DNA from: Pyrinomonadaceae bacterium
Lineage (GTDB): Bacteria; Acidobacteriota; Blastocatellia; Pyrinomonadales; Pyrinomonadaceae
Assembly: GCA_019186825.1 (NCBI GenBank)
Contig: JABARP010000004.1
Location: 31,109-95,108 of the forward strand
DNA length: 64,000 bases
Direction: 5' to 3'
Shown: in pieces, positions 27,329 to 35,270 of the stretch
How positions within the stretch are numbered: the first letter of the stretch is position 1
How the letters are laid out: each line of letters opens with the position of its first letter
Notes under the pieces: model-generated
Databases searched by the model: none
What the model was told of the DNA's origin: nothing
The model's input: the letters and a program-made list of their open reading frames with translations, nothing else
Made by a program: the position numbers and the translations under genes

Positions 27329-27475
27329 CTATTCCTTCTTCTCTTTCGCGGGCTTCGGCTTTGGAGCTTCGTCCTTCCCGCCCCAGTAGTAGGCACGGAC
27401 GACGGCGATATAGACGATCATGCAGATCACAAAAAATATAAAGAGAAAGGCGATGAAAATGGCGAGATGATACAC
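27329..27475 (-). CDS. 48-residue single-span membrane microprotein
   Basis: A GTG start shares its first base with the last base of the stop codon of the upstream transporter gene (TAGTG), which is a classic translational-coupling overlap. The 48-residue product is one membrane helix (about residues 4-26, 'AIFIAFLFIFFVICMIVYIA' core), then Tyr-Tyr-Trp-Gly-Gly and a charged Lys/Pro/Glu tail to the end. There is no competing gene on either strand here. Layout resembles small transporter- or oxidase-associated subunits (CcoQ-like in shape only). It probably belongs with the AI-2E-type transporter. Function unknown. Confidence 0.68.
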   Translation of the reverse strand: MYHLAIFIAFLFIFFVICMIVYIAVVRAYYWGGKDEAPKPKPAKEKKE

Positions 27476-28722
27476 TATTTTTCTTCTTCTTTGTCGGCAG
27501 CTTTGGAATAATGCACGGTCGCGGACTGCATTTCAATACTCAGCGATTCAACGGGTTTCGGTTCCTCGATCCAGAGAGACATTACGCTGCGGCTGCCTCT
27601 GTGTTCGAGAATGTGCCGATAGACCACGCTGCCGATCGCAACGATCGGTATCGAGATAAAGACGCCCGGAATGCCTCCGATCTGTTCGCCGGCAAGCACG
27701 GCGAGGATGATCATCAGCGGATGCAGATGGATCCCGCCGCGTACAATGCGAGGATAAATGACGTAGTCCTGACAGATGCGTAGGGCGATCAGGAAGATCG
27801 CAACATACCATGCCTTTGTCGGATATTCACCGAATGCCGCAACGAGTACGACGACGATGCCGATCGTCGCAGGTCCGAGGACGGGAACGAATTCGAAAAT
27901 TCCCGCGAGAATACCCAAGAGAAGCGCGTACTTCAACCCGATCGTATAAAAGCCGAGTGAACAGATGATCCCGATCATCACGCACGAGATCAACTGCGCA
28001 CGCGTGTACGCCGCGAGCGTCAGGTTGATATCGGCCATCATCGCCTCAACGCGCGCGCGATACGGCCCCGCCGGAAACATTCTGAGCACACCGAGCCGAA
28101 CAAGATTCACGTCCTTTAGAAAAAAGAACGCTAGCACTGGCACGAGCACGAACCAAGGCAATATCGTCAAAAACGAGATGACCGTCGTTCCGAGAAAGGT
28201 CGTTATTTCAGTAGCGACATCCGTGCCGATCGTGGTCAGCTTTTCGGTAACGTTCTTTTGAACTTCGTCGGGGAGCTTTAGACGATTGAATCGTTTGGTC
28301 AGGTCCTCGTAGCTTCGCTGCATCGAGGCTGTATAACTCGGAATATTCGTCGCAAGAGCACGTGCCTGCTCCGCAACGCTGGGTGCGATCGCCGCGATCG
28401 CAAAGCCGACGACAGAGAAAACGATCGCATACGAGATCAGGATCGCGAGAGCACGCGGCATGAACTTTTCCTTGCCTGCGGCCTTGAATGGCTTGCGAAG
28501 AGCTTTGACGAGCGGATCGATCAGGTAGGCAAAGAATACCGAGATAACGATCAGAAACAGAAGATGCTTGAGAAGATATGCACCGTAAAGAACGCCGGCT
28601 GCTAGCAGAAGGAGCAGCAGCGTCAGCAAGACCATGCGCGTGATCGTACCAGCAGACGGCCCTCGTCGGCGTTCTACGGCAGTGTCGGTTTCGGACCGTT
28701 CGTTTTGGAGCATGTCGGCCAT
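27475..28722 (-). CDS. AI-2E family transporter (PerM/YhhT type)
   Basis: A 415-residue inner-membrane protein with the family's layout. Clustered spans occur at about 30-85, a pair near 105-130, a soluble amphipathic domain (about 130-205), then spans from about 215 to the GxP-rich C-terminal half: 'GILAGIFEFVPVLGPATIGIVV' near 275 and 'PGVFISIPIVAIGSVVYRHILE' near 355-378. Family members export small molecules or act as Na+/H+ antiporters; the substrate cannot be told from sequence. The cytoplasmic tail is charged and ends in EEEK, overlapping the start of the microprotein gene. Upstream genes are 21 bases away on the same strand. Confidence 0.92.
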   Translation of the reverse strand: MADMLQNERSETDTAVERRRGPSAGTITRMVLLTLLLLLLAAGVLYGAYLLKHLLFLIVISVFFAYLIDPLVKALRKPFKAAGKEKFMPRALAILISYAIVFSVVGFAIAAIAPSVAEQARALATNIPSYTASMQRSYEDLTKRFNRLKLPDEVQKNVTEKLTTIGTDVATEITTFLGTTVISFLTILPWFVLVPVLAFFFLKDVNLVRLGVLRMFPAGPYRARVEAMMADINLTLAAYTRAQLISCVMIGIICSLGFYTIGLKYALLLGILAGIFEFVPVLGPATIGIVVVLVAAFGEYPTKAWYVAIFLIALRICQDYVIYPRIVRGGIHLHPLMIILAVLAGEQIGGIPGVFISIPIVAIGSVVYRHILEHRGSRSVMSLWIEEPKPVESLSIEMQSATVHYSKAADKEEEK

Positions 28723-28743
28723 CTAAATGTGAATAACTATACG

Positions 28744-29169
28744 TTATTTTGCATCATTTGCGGCAGAATTCTGATTCGAATTTGCCAATCCCGGCGAGTC
28801 TTTGAGGATCGAGATCAGGAATCTTTGGTGAAGCGCGTTAATGTCGGCCTCGGGCAGCGGATCGTTCGACGCGATCGTGTAAGCTTTACCGTCCTCGGAA
28901 GCAGCCCGCCTCTGCGCCTTTCCCGTGTGCGATGAAAGGAGCAGTTTGTCGTGATAATCGATCTGCCCTCCGTCTTTACGGCGAACGACGTAGATGAAGT
29001 TATATCCCGCCGTCTTTGCCGCGCGAAGATCCGCCTCATAGGTCTTCGGTGTCGGCACCTCGGTCGGCGTCGTCTCGGGTGTCTTGCCGTCATTCAAGAT
29101 CGTTTGATTGACGCAAGCTGACGCAAACACCGCGAGTGCGACCAACAGCATCAAAACGCTAGCTTTCAT
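28744..29169 (-). CDS. Small predicted lipoprotein
   Basis: A 141-residue protein with a lipoprotein signal peptide ending in FASAC (Cys19). A Thr/Pro-rich linker follows (about 28-42) and then a small soluble domain: 'YEADLRAAKTAGYNFIYVVRRKDGGQ'-like region and a helical tail. I know no family. Its ATG overlaps the stop of the upstream membrane-protein gene (ATGA), so the two are translationally coupled. It probably acts at the membrane with that protein. Confidence 0.8.
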   Translation of the reverse strand: MKASVLMLLVALAVFASACVNQTILNDGKTPETTPTEVPTPKTYEADLRAAKTAGYNFIYVVRRKDGGQIDYHDKLLLSSHTGKAQRRAASEDGKAYTIASNDPLPEADINALHQRFLISILKDSPGLANSNQNSAANDAK

Positions 29170-30995
29170 TGATCGTTCGCCTCATCGTCATCAGGGTCTG
29201 CATTCGCATTCGAGTTCGCCGCGTCATTCTTCTCCATCTCGTCGAGCTCTTTCTCCTCTTCTGCGGTCGGCGGAGTGTTATCGTCGACGTCTTCTGCTGG
29301 CGGTGCGGCCTTCTCGTCGCGGATCTTCAGAAGCCGCGCTTCATCGTCCTCATAAATGATCTCTGCCCAACCGCTGTCGAGCAGCTTTGCGACCATATCT
29401 GTATTCTCCTTCGCATCGGTAAATACATACTTAGCCCCGAATTTTTCACGGATCTGTGGGCCCGGATCTTCTGTCTTGCCCTCGGTGATGTCCTTTAGGA
29501 GCTTGTAAAGATCCGGGTGTTCGGAATACAGATAGTTCGGATCGAGCCCGTAAACGTAACGGTGTTTCGTGTCGTAGTAGAAGAGCTTTGGGAAGTCGTC
29601 CCAGTTCGCATTGAAGATCAGTTCGCCCTTCGGGATGTTCTCCGCTCCGGTGTCATCAAGCCCCGTGGCGAACGCCATCGCCCGCTGATACTTATCGGCA
29701 GTCTCGTTACCGCGAATGCTGTCCGCAACGCCGTTCCATTCAAGGCCGAAGCGATGAAAACCGACGGTGTTCAGCATCACGACAATGAACAGAATACAGC
29801 CGAGCACCCACGCAGCACCTTCTTTCCACTTCTCCGCACGCGATTTAGGTGTTTCGCCTTTGTCGAGGTACGGATCGATCTCGCGGCGAAATTCATCCGG
29901 AAGCTCGGCAACCTTCGGCGCCGTGAATGCCTGCCAGCTGAATGCCGCAAATAGTATCGCAAAAGGTGGAAAATACTCGGCGAAACGCTTTGATTTGAAC
30001 TGCCACGCGCAGAGGAAACTTACGAAAGCAAGAAAAAAAGTTGCCTTCTCCGGCAGCTTTCCATTACGGGGAACGAACAGGATATAGCCGACGACCATCG
30101 CGAGGATCGCGATCGGGAAATCTGTGAGTATCTCCTGCGCGGAGTACGAATACCATTCGCCGCCGACCGCGACGGCAAAATCGCCCGCGAGCTTGAATTT
30201 CTCCCTGAAATGCTCGTAAAAGAGCATTAGGTTCTGCGGGAAATACGGGTTAATGAGATTCCCGAGTACGAGCCCGAGCGTCGTGTACGCAAGCGGCCGC
30301 CACTCAAGACGCCTTTCGTTCCAGGCGATGATGATCGTCCAGATGAGCGCGGCTCCCCAAAGCAGCGGGAAAAGGCTGTAAGTCCAAACGAATGCGAACA
30401 TCAAGGGCGCAAGCCAGACGTACTTTCTTTGGAAGAGCAGATGAATTCCGACAACCGTGATGATGATGGTCAAGGGCGGAGCCTTCGCCATATTCATCCG
30501 ATAGAAGAATGCGTTCGCACAGCACATCAACGCCGCGAACCATACGAGGTGGTACTTGACCTCGTATCGGACCAGTAGCCAATAGACCGAAAAGATCGCG
30601 AGCGTGCCGTAAAAGATCGTAGAGACCTTGGCCGCCGTCTGCAGGTCAAAGAACCAAAGGAACGGTATCTGCAGCAGGTGAAAAAGGAAATGATGGTCGG
30701 CGTAAGACTGCGGATTTAGAACCGTCAGCGGCAGCCACTCGAATGTCGGCAGCCACTTGCCATGGCTAAAATTCTCCCAAAGAAGCGAACTCCACTTGAT
30801 GTGATAGTAGCCGTCCCAATCGCCGCAGCAGATCGCGTCGGTCCGCGTCTGCAGGAAGATCATCACCATCGCGGCCGCCAAGAGGCCGAACGTCAAATAC
30901 GTGATGCGAACGGCGCGGTCGGTCTCAAGGAATTCCTTCCAACTTTGCCTCTTCGTCTCTTTGTCTTCTATTGGAGTATCGAGATTGTCGTCCAT
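29166..30995 (-). CDS. Polytopic membrane protein, GT-C/STT3-like layout
   Basis: This 609-residue protein has a charged cytoplasmic N-terminus (1-28), a first span (about 30-47), and then an external loop with D-W-D-G-Y-Y-H at about 59-65. About ten further spans run to about 415, followed by a soluble C-terminal domain and an Asp/Asn/Glu-rich tail. The D-x-D...YYH motif just after the first span is the catalytic signature of STT3-type and related GT-C glycosyltransferases. I infer a lipid-linked sugar transferase, but the acceptor is unknown and no other glycosylation genes are adjacent. It heads a four-gene leftward operon ending with the microprotein. Confidence 0.72.
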   Translation of the reverse strand: MDDNLDTPIEDKETKRQSWKEFLETDRAVRITYLTFGLLAAAMVMIFLQTRTDAICCGDWDGYYHIKWSSLLWENFSHGKWLPTFEWLPLTVLNPQSYADHHFLFHLLQIPFLWFFDLQTAAKVSTIFYGTLAIFSVYWLLVRYEVKYHLVWFAALMCCANAFFYRMNMAKAPPLTIIITVVGIHLLFQRKYVWLAPLMFAFVWTYSLFPLLWGAALIWTIIIAWNERRLEWRPLAYTTLGLVLGNLINPYFPQNLMLFYEHFREKFKLAGDFAVAVGGEWYSYSAQEILTDFPIAILAMVVGYILFVPRNGKLPEKATFFLAFVSFLCAWQFKSKRFAEYFPPFAILFAAFSWQAFTAPKVAELPDEFRREIDPYLDKGETPKSRAEKWKEGAAWVLGCILFIVVMLNTVGFHRFGLEWNGVADSIRGNETADKYQRAMAFATGLDDTGAENIPKGELIFNANWDDFPKLFYYDTKHRYVYGLDPNYLYSEHPDLYKLLKDITEGKTEDPGPQIREKFGAKYVFTDAKENTDMVAKLLDSGWAEIIYEDDEARLLKIRDEKAAPPAEDVDDNTPPTAEEEKELDEMEKNDAANSNANADPDDDEANDQ

Positions 30996-31115
30996 TTATG
31001 AGCGGCTTTGTAGAAAAATATTAGTACGGGCAAAAAGAGAAAAGTAGCACGAAACAGGGGCGAAATCTAATTCGACCGCCAGCATACTCGCTAGCTTGTC
31101 CGATCTATTTGTAAC

Positions 31116-31151
31116 TGTCTCTATGACAGATAGACACAATTTCGCTACAAT
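31116..31151 (+). promoter_or_regulatory. Sigma70-type promoter with overlapping palindrome
   Basis: ATGACA at 31123-31128 and TACAAT at 31146-31151 are spaced by exactly 17 bases, upstream of the hydrolase gene. A 21-base imperfect palindrome (TGTCT...AGACA, 31116-31136) overlaps the -35 box and may bind a regulator. Confidence 0.58.
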
Positions 31152-31163
31152 GCAGTTTTCGAT

Positions 31164-31805
31164 ATGTACCCGAAAGGAAACCTTTTCATTCCGGCTAGCC
31201 ACGGCCAGCTCGAGGCGATCCTAAAAGAGCCGACCGGGCCGAGACGCGGTGTCGCACTTGTCTGCCATCCGCATCCACTTGGTGGCGGGACGATGCACAA
31301 CAAGGTCGTGTTCCGAGCCGCCGCAGGGCTTGTTGATGCGGGCCTCGCGACGCTGCGATTCAATTTTCGCGGTGTGGGTGCATCGACCGGTGTTCATAAC
31401 GAGATCGAAGGCGGCGTCGAAGACGTTAGAGATGCCCTTAAGTATTTGAAGGACGCGTTTCCAGGCGAAGACATCACGCTTGCGGGATTCTCTTTCGGTT
31501 CGCGAACGGGGATGGAGGTCGGCGTTGCGGATGACAATGTAAAACGGCTGATCTCGATCGGGACTCCCGTCGAAAAATACAACGACTACGACTTTCTGGC
31601 GGAGGTCAAAAAGCCGATCTTGTTCGTCCATGGCGACAGGGACGAATTTTGCAGCGTCGAAGGCCTTCGATCGCTGACCGATCGCATTCCGCAGGCTGAG
31701 GTCGTGATATTCGAGAATTGCGGACATTTTTTTGACAACGATCTAACTGAACTTCGCAATACGATCCACACGTGGACAGAGAAGCAACTTACAGAAAACA
31801 ACTAA
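31164..31805 (+). CDS. Alpha/beta hydrolase
   Basis: A 213-residue cytosolic hydrolase of the COG2945-like type. The conserved 'CHPHPLGGGTMHNKVV' block at about 34-49 forms the oxyanion region. Nucleophile Ser110 is in G-F-S-F-G-S, the acid is probably in 'VHGDRDEF' near 165, and His is in 'NCGHFF' near 190. Members hydrolyse esters or similar bonds; the substrate is unknown. It has its own promoter and is followed 8 bases after its stop by the acyl-CoA thioesterase gene, so the two form an operon that may act on acyl chains. Confidence 0.9.
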   Translation: MYPKGNLFIPASHGQLEAILKEPTGPRRGVALVCHPHPLGGGTMHNKVVFRAAAGLVDAGLATLRFNFRGVGASTGVHNEIEGGVEDVRDALKYLKDAFPGEDITLAGFSFGSRTGMEVGVADDNVKRLISIGTPVEKYNDYDFLAEVKKPILFVHGDRDEFCSVEGLRSLTDRIPQAEVVIFENCGHFFDNDLTELRNTIHTWTEKQLTENN

Positions 31806-31813
31806 CAAAAAAT

Positions 31814-32197
31814 ATGGACCAAGAACCAGTAAGAGATGCCGCTATCCGGCTGACGATGATGCCGCGTGACACGAATGCACATGGCACGGTTTTCGGCGGC
31901 ATTATACTTAGCTATATTGACGTTGCAGGAAGCGTCGAGGCCGTTAGGCGTACAAAGCACGACCGCTTCGTGACCGTCGCGATGAAAGAGGTCGTTTTTC
32001 ACGAACCCGTCTTCATCGGCGACCTCGTAAGCTTCTACGCCGAGACGACCCGCATCGGCAACACCTCGGTCACCGTTCACGTTGACGTCGAGGCCGAACG
32101 CTTCGGCAATCAAGGACAAAAGGTGAAGGTCACGTCAGCGGACGTAACTTTCGTCGCCATCAATCAATTCCGCGAGAAGGTGCAGGTCCGGAGCTAA
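31814..32197 (+). CDS. Acyl-CoA thioesterase, YciA-like hotdog fold
   Basis: A 127-residue hotdog protein, starting at the ATG at 31814 rather than the in-frame start at 31772 inside the hydrolase gene. The motif 'DTNAHGTVFGGIILSYIDVAGSVEAVR' at about 19-45 holds the catalytic Asn/His and Asp of YciA/acyl-CoA thioesterase 7 relatives. The enzyme cleaves acyl-CoA to free acid and CoA. It is second in the operon begun by the hydrolase, and 8 bases separate them. Confidence 0.92.
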   Translation: MDQEPVRDAAIRLTMMPRDTNAHGTVFGGIILSYIDVAGSVEAVRRTKHDRFVTVAMKEVVFHEPVFIGDLVSFYAETTRIGNTSVTVHVDVEAERFGNQGQKVKVTSADVTFVAINQFREKVQVRS

Positions 32198-32208
32198 ACT
32201 CAACCAAA

Positions 32209-32237
32209 TCGACAAGTTAGCGTCGATCTACTATAAT
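32209..32237 (+). promoter_or_regulatory. Sigma70-type promoter of the 2Fe-2S ferredoxin gene
   Basis: TCGACA at 32209-32214 and a consensus TATAAT at 32232-32237 are separated by 17 bases. The start codon at 32266 follows an AAGGAG ribosome site. Confidence 0.65.
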
Positions 32238-32265
32238 TTAAATAAACAGGAATAAGGAGCAATTA

Positions 32266-32601
32266 ATGCCGCAGATCGTTGCCAACACGGCAAATGGAAC
32301 CATTTCGTTCGATGCAGAGATCGGCCGCAGGCTTGTGCTTGCGCTCGAAGACAACGGCGTCGATATACTTCATCGCTGCGGCGGGAATGCCCGCTGCACC
32401 ACTTGCAGGATCGAGCTGATCTCGGGTGACGCCGGAAAGATGCGCGAAAACGAAGAGGCGATCCTGTTAACGAAGGCAGACCTCGGACCGAATACCCGAT
32501 TGTCCTGCCAGATACAGCTTCAAAACGACCTAGAGGTCAACGTAATAAATCAGGCGAGCATTGCCGGCATTGACGCCGGCCCGCGTCCCGAAGAATGGTA
32601 A
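32266..32601 (+). CDS. 2Fe-2S ferredoxin
   Basis: A 111-residue ferredoxin of the adrenodoxin/plant-like beta-grasp fold. Cluster ligands are Cys38, Cys44, Cys47 and Cys81 (C-x5-C-x2-C...C). It lacks an attached reductase domain, so it is a free electron carrier. It has its own promoter and a good ribosome site, and the superoxide dismutase gene follows 39 bases later. Neighbours lipA and sod also depend on or protect iron-sulfur chemistry, so a supply role for one of these is possible but unproven. Confidence 0.92.
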   Translation: MPQIVANTANGTISFDAEIGRRLVLALEDNGVDILHRCGGNARCTTCRIELISGDAGKMRENEEAILLTKADLGPNTRLSCQIQLQNDLEVNVINQASIAGIDAGPRPEEW

Positions 32602-32640
32602 ATGCGGCGGCTTGGCTTGCATCATAGATAGGAGGAAATA

Positions 32641-33243
32641 ATGGGAACCAAAACGACCTATACCGCTCGGACATTTGATCTGAGCGACCTAACAGGCATC
32701 TCGAATGAAACGCTCGCGATGCACTTCAAGCTTTATGAGGGCTATGTAGCCAATACGAACGCGTACAATCAGCGCGTTGCCGACCTGCTTGGCGACGGAA
32801 ATCTCGATGCCACACAGGTGGCAGCCTTCAGCGAGCTAAAGCGCCGCTTCGGATTCGAATACAACGGAATGGTACTGCACGAATATTACTTCGAGAATAT
32901 GCAGAAGCACGGCGCTGGCGACGCCTCCAAGGGCGATAAATTCACGGCGGCTGCAGAAGCTAGCTTCGGCAGCTACGAGCTTTGGAAGGCAGATTTTGTC
33001 AATACAGGCAAAATGCGCGGCGTGGGCTGGGCCGCAGTGTATCAAGACCATTCTGGCGCCATTTCGAATCATTGGGTCGAGCAGCATCAGGCCGGCAATG
33101 TCGCAGGCTTTACGCCGATCCTGATCATGGATGTCTGGGAACACGCCTGGATCAAGGACTACGCCCCGAGCGAGCGTGCCAAATACATCGAGGCATTCTT
33201 CGCTAATATCAACTGGGATGTCGTGAACGGACGGCTCAAATAG
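32641..33243 (+). CDS. sod: Superoxide dismutase, Fe/Mn family
   Basis: A 200-residue iron/manganese superoxide dismutase. Metal ligands are visible as His in 'AMHFKLYEGYV' (about 27), His in 'MVLHEYYFENM' (about 79), and Asp and His in the hallmark D-V-W-E-H-A-W near 161-167. Sequence around the second ligand does not settle Fe against Mn. It converts superoxide to peroxide and oxygen in the cytoplasm. A strong ribosome site (TAGGAGGAAATA) precedes the ATG, and a long hairpin follows the stop, so it is probably the last gene of the ferredoxin unit. Confidence 0.95.
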   Translation: MGTKTTYTARTFDLSDLTGISNETLAMHFKLYEGYVANTNAYNQRVADLLGDGNLDATQVAAFSELKRRFGFEYNGMVLHEYYFENMQKHGAGDASKGDKFTAAAEASFGSYELWKADFVNTGKMRGVGWAAVYQDHSGAISNHWVEQHQAGNVAGFTPILIMDVWEHAWIKDYAPSERAKYIEAFFANINWDVVNGRLK

Positions 33244-33264
33244 AAAAGACTAACCAATAAGAAG

Positions 33265-33323
33265 GCACAAAAGTTGCGAAATAGATAGATGTTTCTATCT
33301 GTTAGCGACTTTTGTGCTTTCTT
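33265..33323 (+). terminator. Long hairpin terminator after sod
   Basis: The outer arms GCACAAAAGT and ACTTTTGTGC and an inner AGATAG/CTATCT pair form one long stem, followed by TTTCTT. It lies 22 bases after the sod stop. Confidence 0.75.
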
Positions 33324-33428
33324 GCCGCTTCTCACCTGATCCAGTTCGGTTCGCAACAAGCGCAGAACTCGCAAAAATGAGATAATAGTCTTTGACGCCA
33401 TTGCAGGTTGTTTGGGGCAGTTCATTTT

Positions 33429-34361
33429 ATGATCGAAGAACGCGTTTTAGTTCAGAAATTCCTTAATCGAAAAGGCCGTGAACGGCTCAAGAAGCCTGAT
33501 TGGCTCAAGATCAAGCTCGGCGATCCGCGGAATCAAAATCAGGTGATGGAGCTGATAGACGGCTTGAATCTCCATACCGTCTGCCAGGAAGCAAAGTGTC
33601 CTAATATTTTCGAGTGTTGGACGGACAAGACCGCGACCTTTATGCTCGGCGGCGACACGTGTACGCGGCATTGCGGATTCTGCGCGGTAAACAAGGGCAA
33701 GCCGATGAATCTTGATCCGATGGAACCGACGCACGTTGCCGAGGCCGTAAAACATCTCGACCTTAAACACGCCGTTATCACATCCGTAAATCGCGACGAC
33801 CTCCCGGATGGCGGTTCAATGCACTGGGCCGAGACGATCCGGAAAGTGCGAGAGATGAACCCCGATTGCAAGATCGAGGTCCTGATCCCTGACTTTAATG
33901 GCAAGGAGGAATCTCTCAACAACGTGCTAAATGCACGGCCTGAGGTCTTGAATCACAATACTGAAACTATCGCGCGGCTTTATCGGCGAGTTCGCCCGGA
34001 CGCGAAATATGATCAGACGCTAGAGCTGCTCGAACGAGCCGCACACTATCGAGACACGCACTTCCCGCAGATGCTTACCAAGAGCGGAATTATGGCGGGC
34101 CTCGGCGAAGGATTCGAAGAGGTTGTCGACCTGATGCGTGATCTTCGCAGCGTTTCCTGCGACATTATGACGATCGGCCAGTATTTGCAGCCTTACGAGA
34201 AACGCCTTCCGGTCGAACGCTATGTCACGCCCGAAGAGTTCGCCGAATGGAAAAAGATAGGCGAAGCAATGGGCTTCAAACACGTCGAATCTTCACCGCT
34301 GACGCGCAGCTCGTACCATGCTCGGCAGCAAACGGAAAATGGTGAGAACGCTGTCCGCTAG
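33429..34361 (+). CDS. lipA: Lipoyl synthase
   Basis: A 310-residue radical SAM enzyme counted from the ATG at 33429 (an in-frame ATG at 33408 is possible; a GGGG lies between the two). The auxiliary cluster motif 'CQEAKCPNIFEC' is at about 54-65, the radical SAM motif 'CTRHCGFC' is at about 80-87, and the conserved 'RSSYHA' near the C-terminus carries the Ser that ligates the auxiliary cluster. It inserts two sulfur atoms into octanoyl groups on lipoyl domains of dehydrogenases. No lipB is in the window. Confidence 0.96.
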   Translation: MIEERVLVQKFLNRKGRERLKKPDWLKIKLGDPRNQNQVMELIDGLNLHTVCQEAKCPNIFECWTDKTATFMLGGDTCTRHCGFCAVNKGKPMNLDPMEPTHVAEAVKHLDLKHAVITSVNRDDLPDGGSMHWAETIRKVREMNPDCKIEVLIPDFNGKEESLNNVLNARPEVLNHNTETIARLYRRVRPDAKYDQTLELLERAAHYRDTHFPQMLTKSGIMAGLGEGFEEVVDLMRDLRSVSCDIMTIGQYLQPYEKRLPVERYVTPEEFAEWKKIGEAMGFKHVESSPLTRSSYHARQQTENGENAVR

Positions 34362-34431
34362 CGGTTCGATTGATTTGCACTAAATTTCGCAACTTCGCGC
34401 TAAAGTAAGCTTTTGAAGCTTAGCGGGACGC

Positions 34432-34497
34432 GTGACAGAAGCAGAAACCTTTTTCAAGGAGTTTGAGAAGAAGTACGGTATCTCGAATGACGAATGA
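34432..34497 (+). pseudogene. Short antitoxin-like remnant before the toxin pseudogene
   Basis: A 21-codon frame (GTG start, 'VTEAETFFKEFEKKYGISNDE') ends in TGA overlapping the ATG of the next frame (ATGA), the usual arrangement of an antitoxin ahead of its toxin. Upstream, the frame meets a stop 5 codons before the GTG. It is best read as the C-terminal leftover of an antitoxin gene whose DNA-binding N-terminus is gone. It may also be chance. Confidence 0.4.
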
Positions 34498-34817
34498 AGC
34501 GATACCGTGTAGTATTTACTGACGAATCACAGTAGGATATCGCAAACTCGTATGAATGGGGTCGTCAGGAGTGGGCTGAACATGCGGCGCGACGTTGGTA
34601 TCTTAGACTCCGATCCCACACGCGCGAAATGCTGAGGCGGTTTCCTTTGGGCCAACCAGTCGCTCCGGAAAGTGACGAAACTGGTCGGGAAATCCATCAA
34701 TTGATATTCGGTCGATATCGCAGTCTTTTCGATGTCGTCGACAGCACCGTCAGAGTTTTACATGTTCGCGGAGCTTTCACAGGCACAGGAAACAAGAACC
34801 CGGGAGATGACAAATGA
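34494..34817 (+). pseudogene. ParE/RelE-type toxin gene with an in-frame amber stop
   Basis: Read through, the frame encodes 107 residues with ParE/RelE features: an N-terminal 'KRYRVVFTDES', central 'EWAEHAARRWYLRLRSH', and the C-terminal beta-sheet 'HQLIFGRYRSLFDVVD' and 'VRVLHVRGAF', which are the usual toxin strands. Codon 14 is TAG at 34533-34535, which a single C-to-T change from CAG would explain. No good restart codon lies nearby before codon 46 (ATG at 34629). The TGA at its end overlaps the ATG of the ferritin-like gene. I take it as a disabled toxin; a sequencing error or suppressed stop is the alternative. Confidence 0.75.
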
Positions 34818-35269
34818 ACGAAACTGAAAAACAAGGTGTTATCGAGGTCCTGAACCGGATCATGGAGTTGGAGTTGGCGGGGGTCGTTCGATACACGCAT
34901 TACAGCCTAATGGTTTACGGCTACAACCGGATTCCGATCGTGTCGTGGCTAAAGGGGAACGGCGACGAATCCCTTGCACATGCGTATAAAGCCGGTGAGT
35001 TCGTAACGATGCTGGGCGGGCACCCGAGTCTGAAGATCGGGCCGCTGCTCGAAACGGAAAAGCACGACATCGGCGACATTCTCCGCGAAAGCCTCGAACA
35101 CGAGAGCACAACCTTGAAGGCGTATTACGAACTACTCTCAAAGGTCGAGGGTCACTCAGTCGCGCTCGAAGAGTACGCACGCGAGATGATCCTCCAGGAG
35201 GAGACGCATCTCGATGAAGTTAATAAGATGCTGCGAAAGCCGGGCGAAATGCAGCCCTTCAGCGAATAG
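34814..35269 (+). CDS. Ferritin-like protein (bacterioferritin type)
   Basis: A 151-residue four-helix protein. Possible ferroxidase ligands follow the bacterioferritin pattern: Glu20, Glu52 with His56, Glu97, and Glu129 with His132 in 'LQEETHLDEV'. Family members store iron or protect DNA by oxidising Fe(II) with peroxide. There is no Met for haem at the usual Bfr position that I can identify, so haem binding is doubtful. The ATG overlaps the stop of the toxin pseudogene (ATGA), which suggests that the toxin gene inserted next to or formed an operon with it. The next gene starts one base after its stop. Confidence 0.85.
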   Translation: MNETEKQGVIEVLNRIMELELAGVVRYTHYSLMVYGYNRIPIVSWLKGNGDESLAHAYKAGEFVTMLGGHPSLKIGPLLETEKHDIGDILRESLEHESTTLKAYYELLSKVEGHSVALEEYAREMILQEETHLDEVNKMLRKPGEMQPFSE

Positions 35270-35270
35270 T

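Noticed and set aside
34395..34425. Hairpin GCGCTAAAG...TTAGCG after lipA
   Set aside because: It is a fair stem but lacks a T-run, so I do not call it a terminator; it may be part of the decayed antitoxin region.
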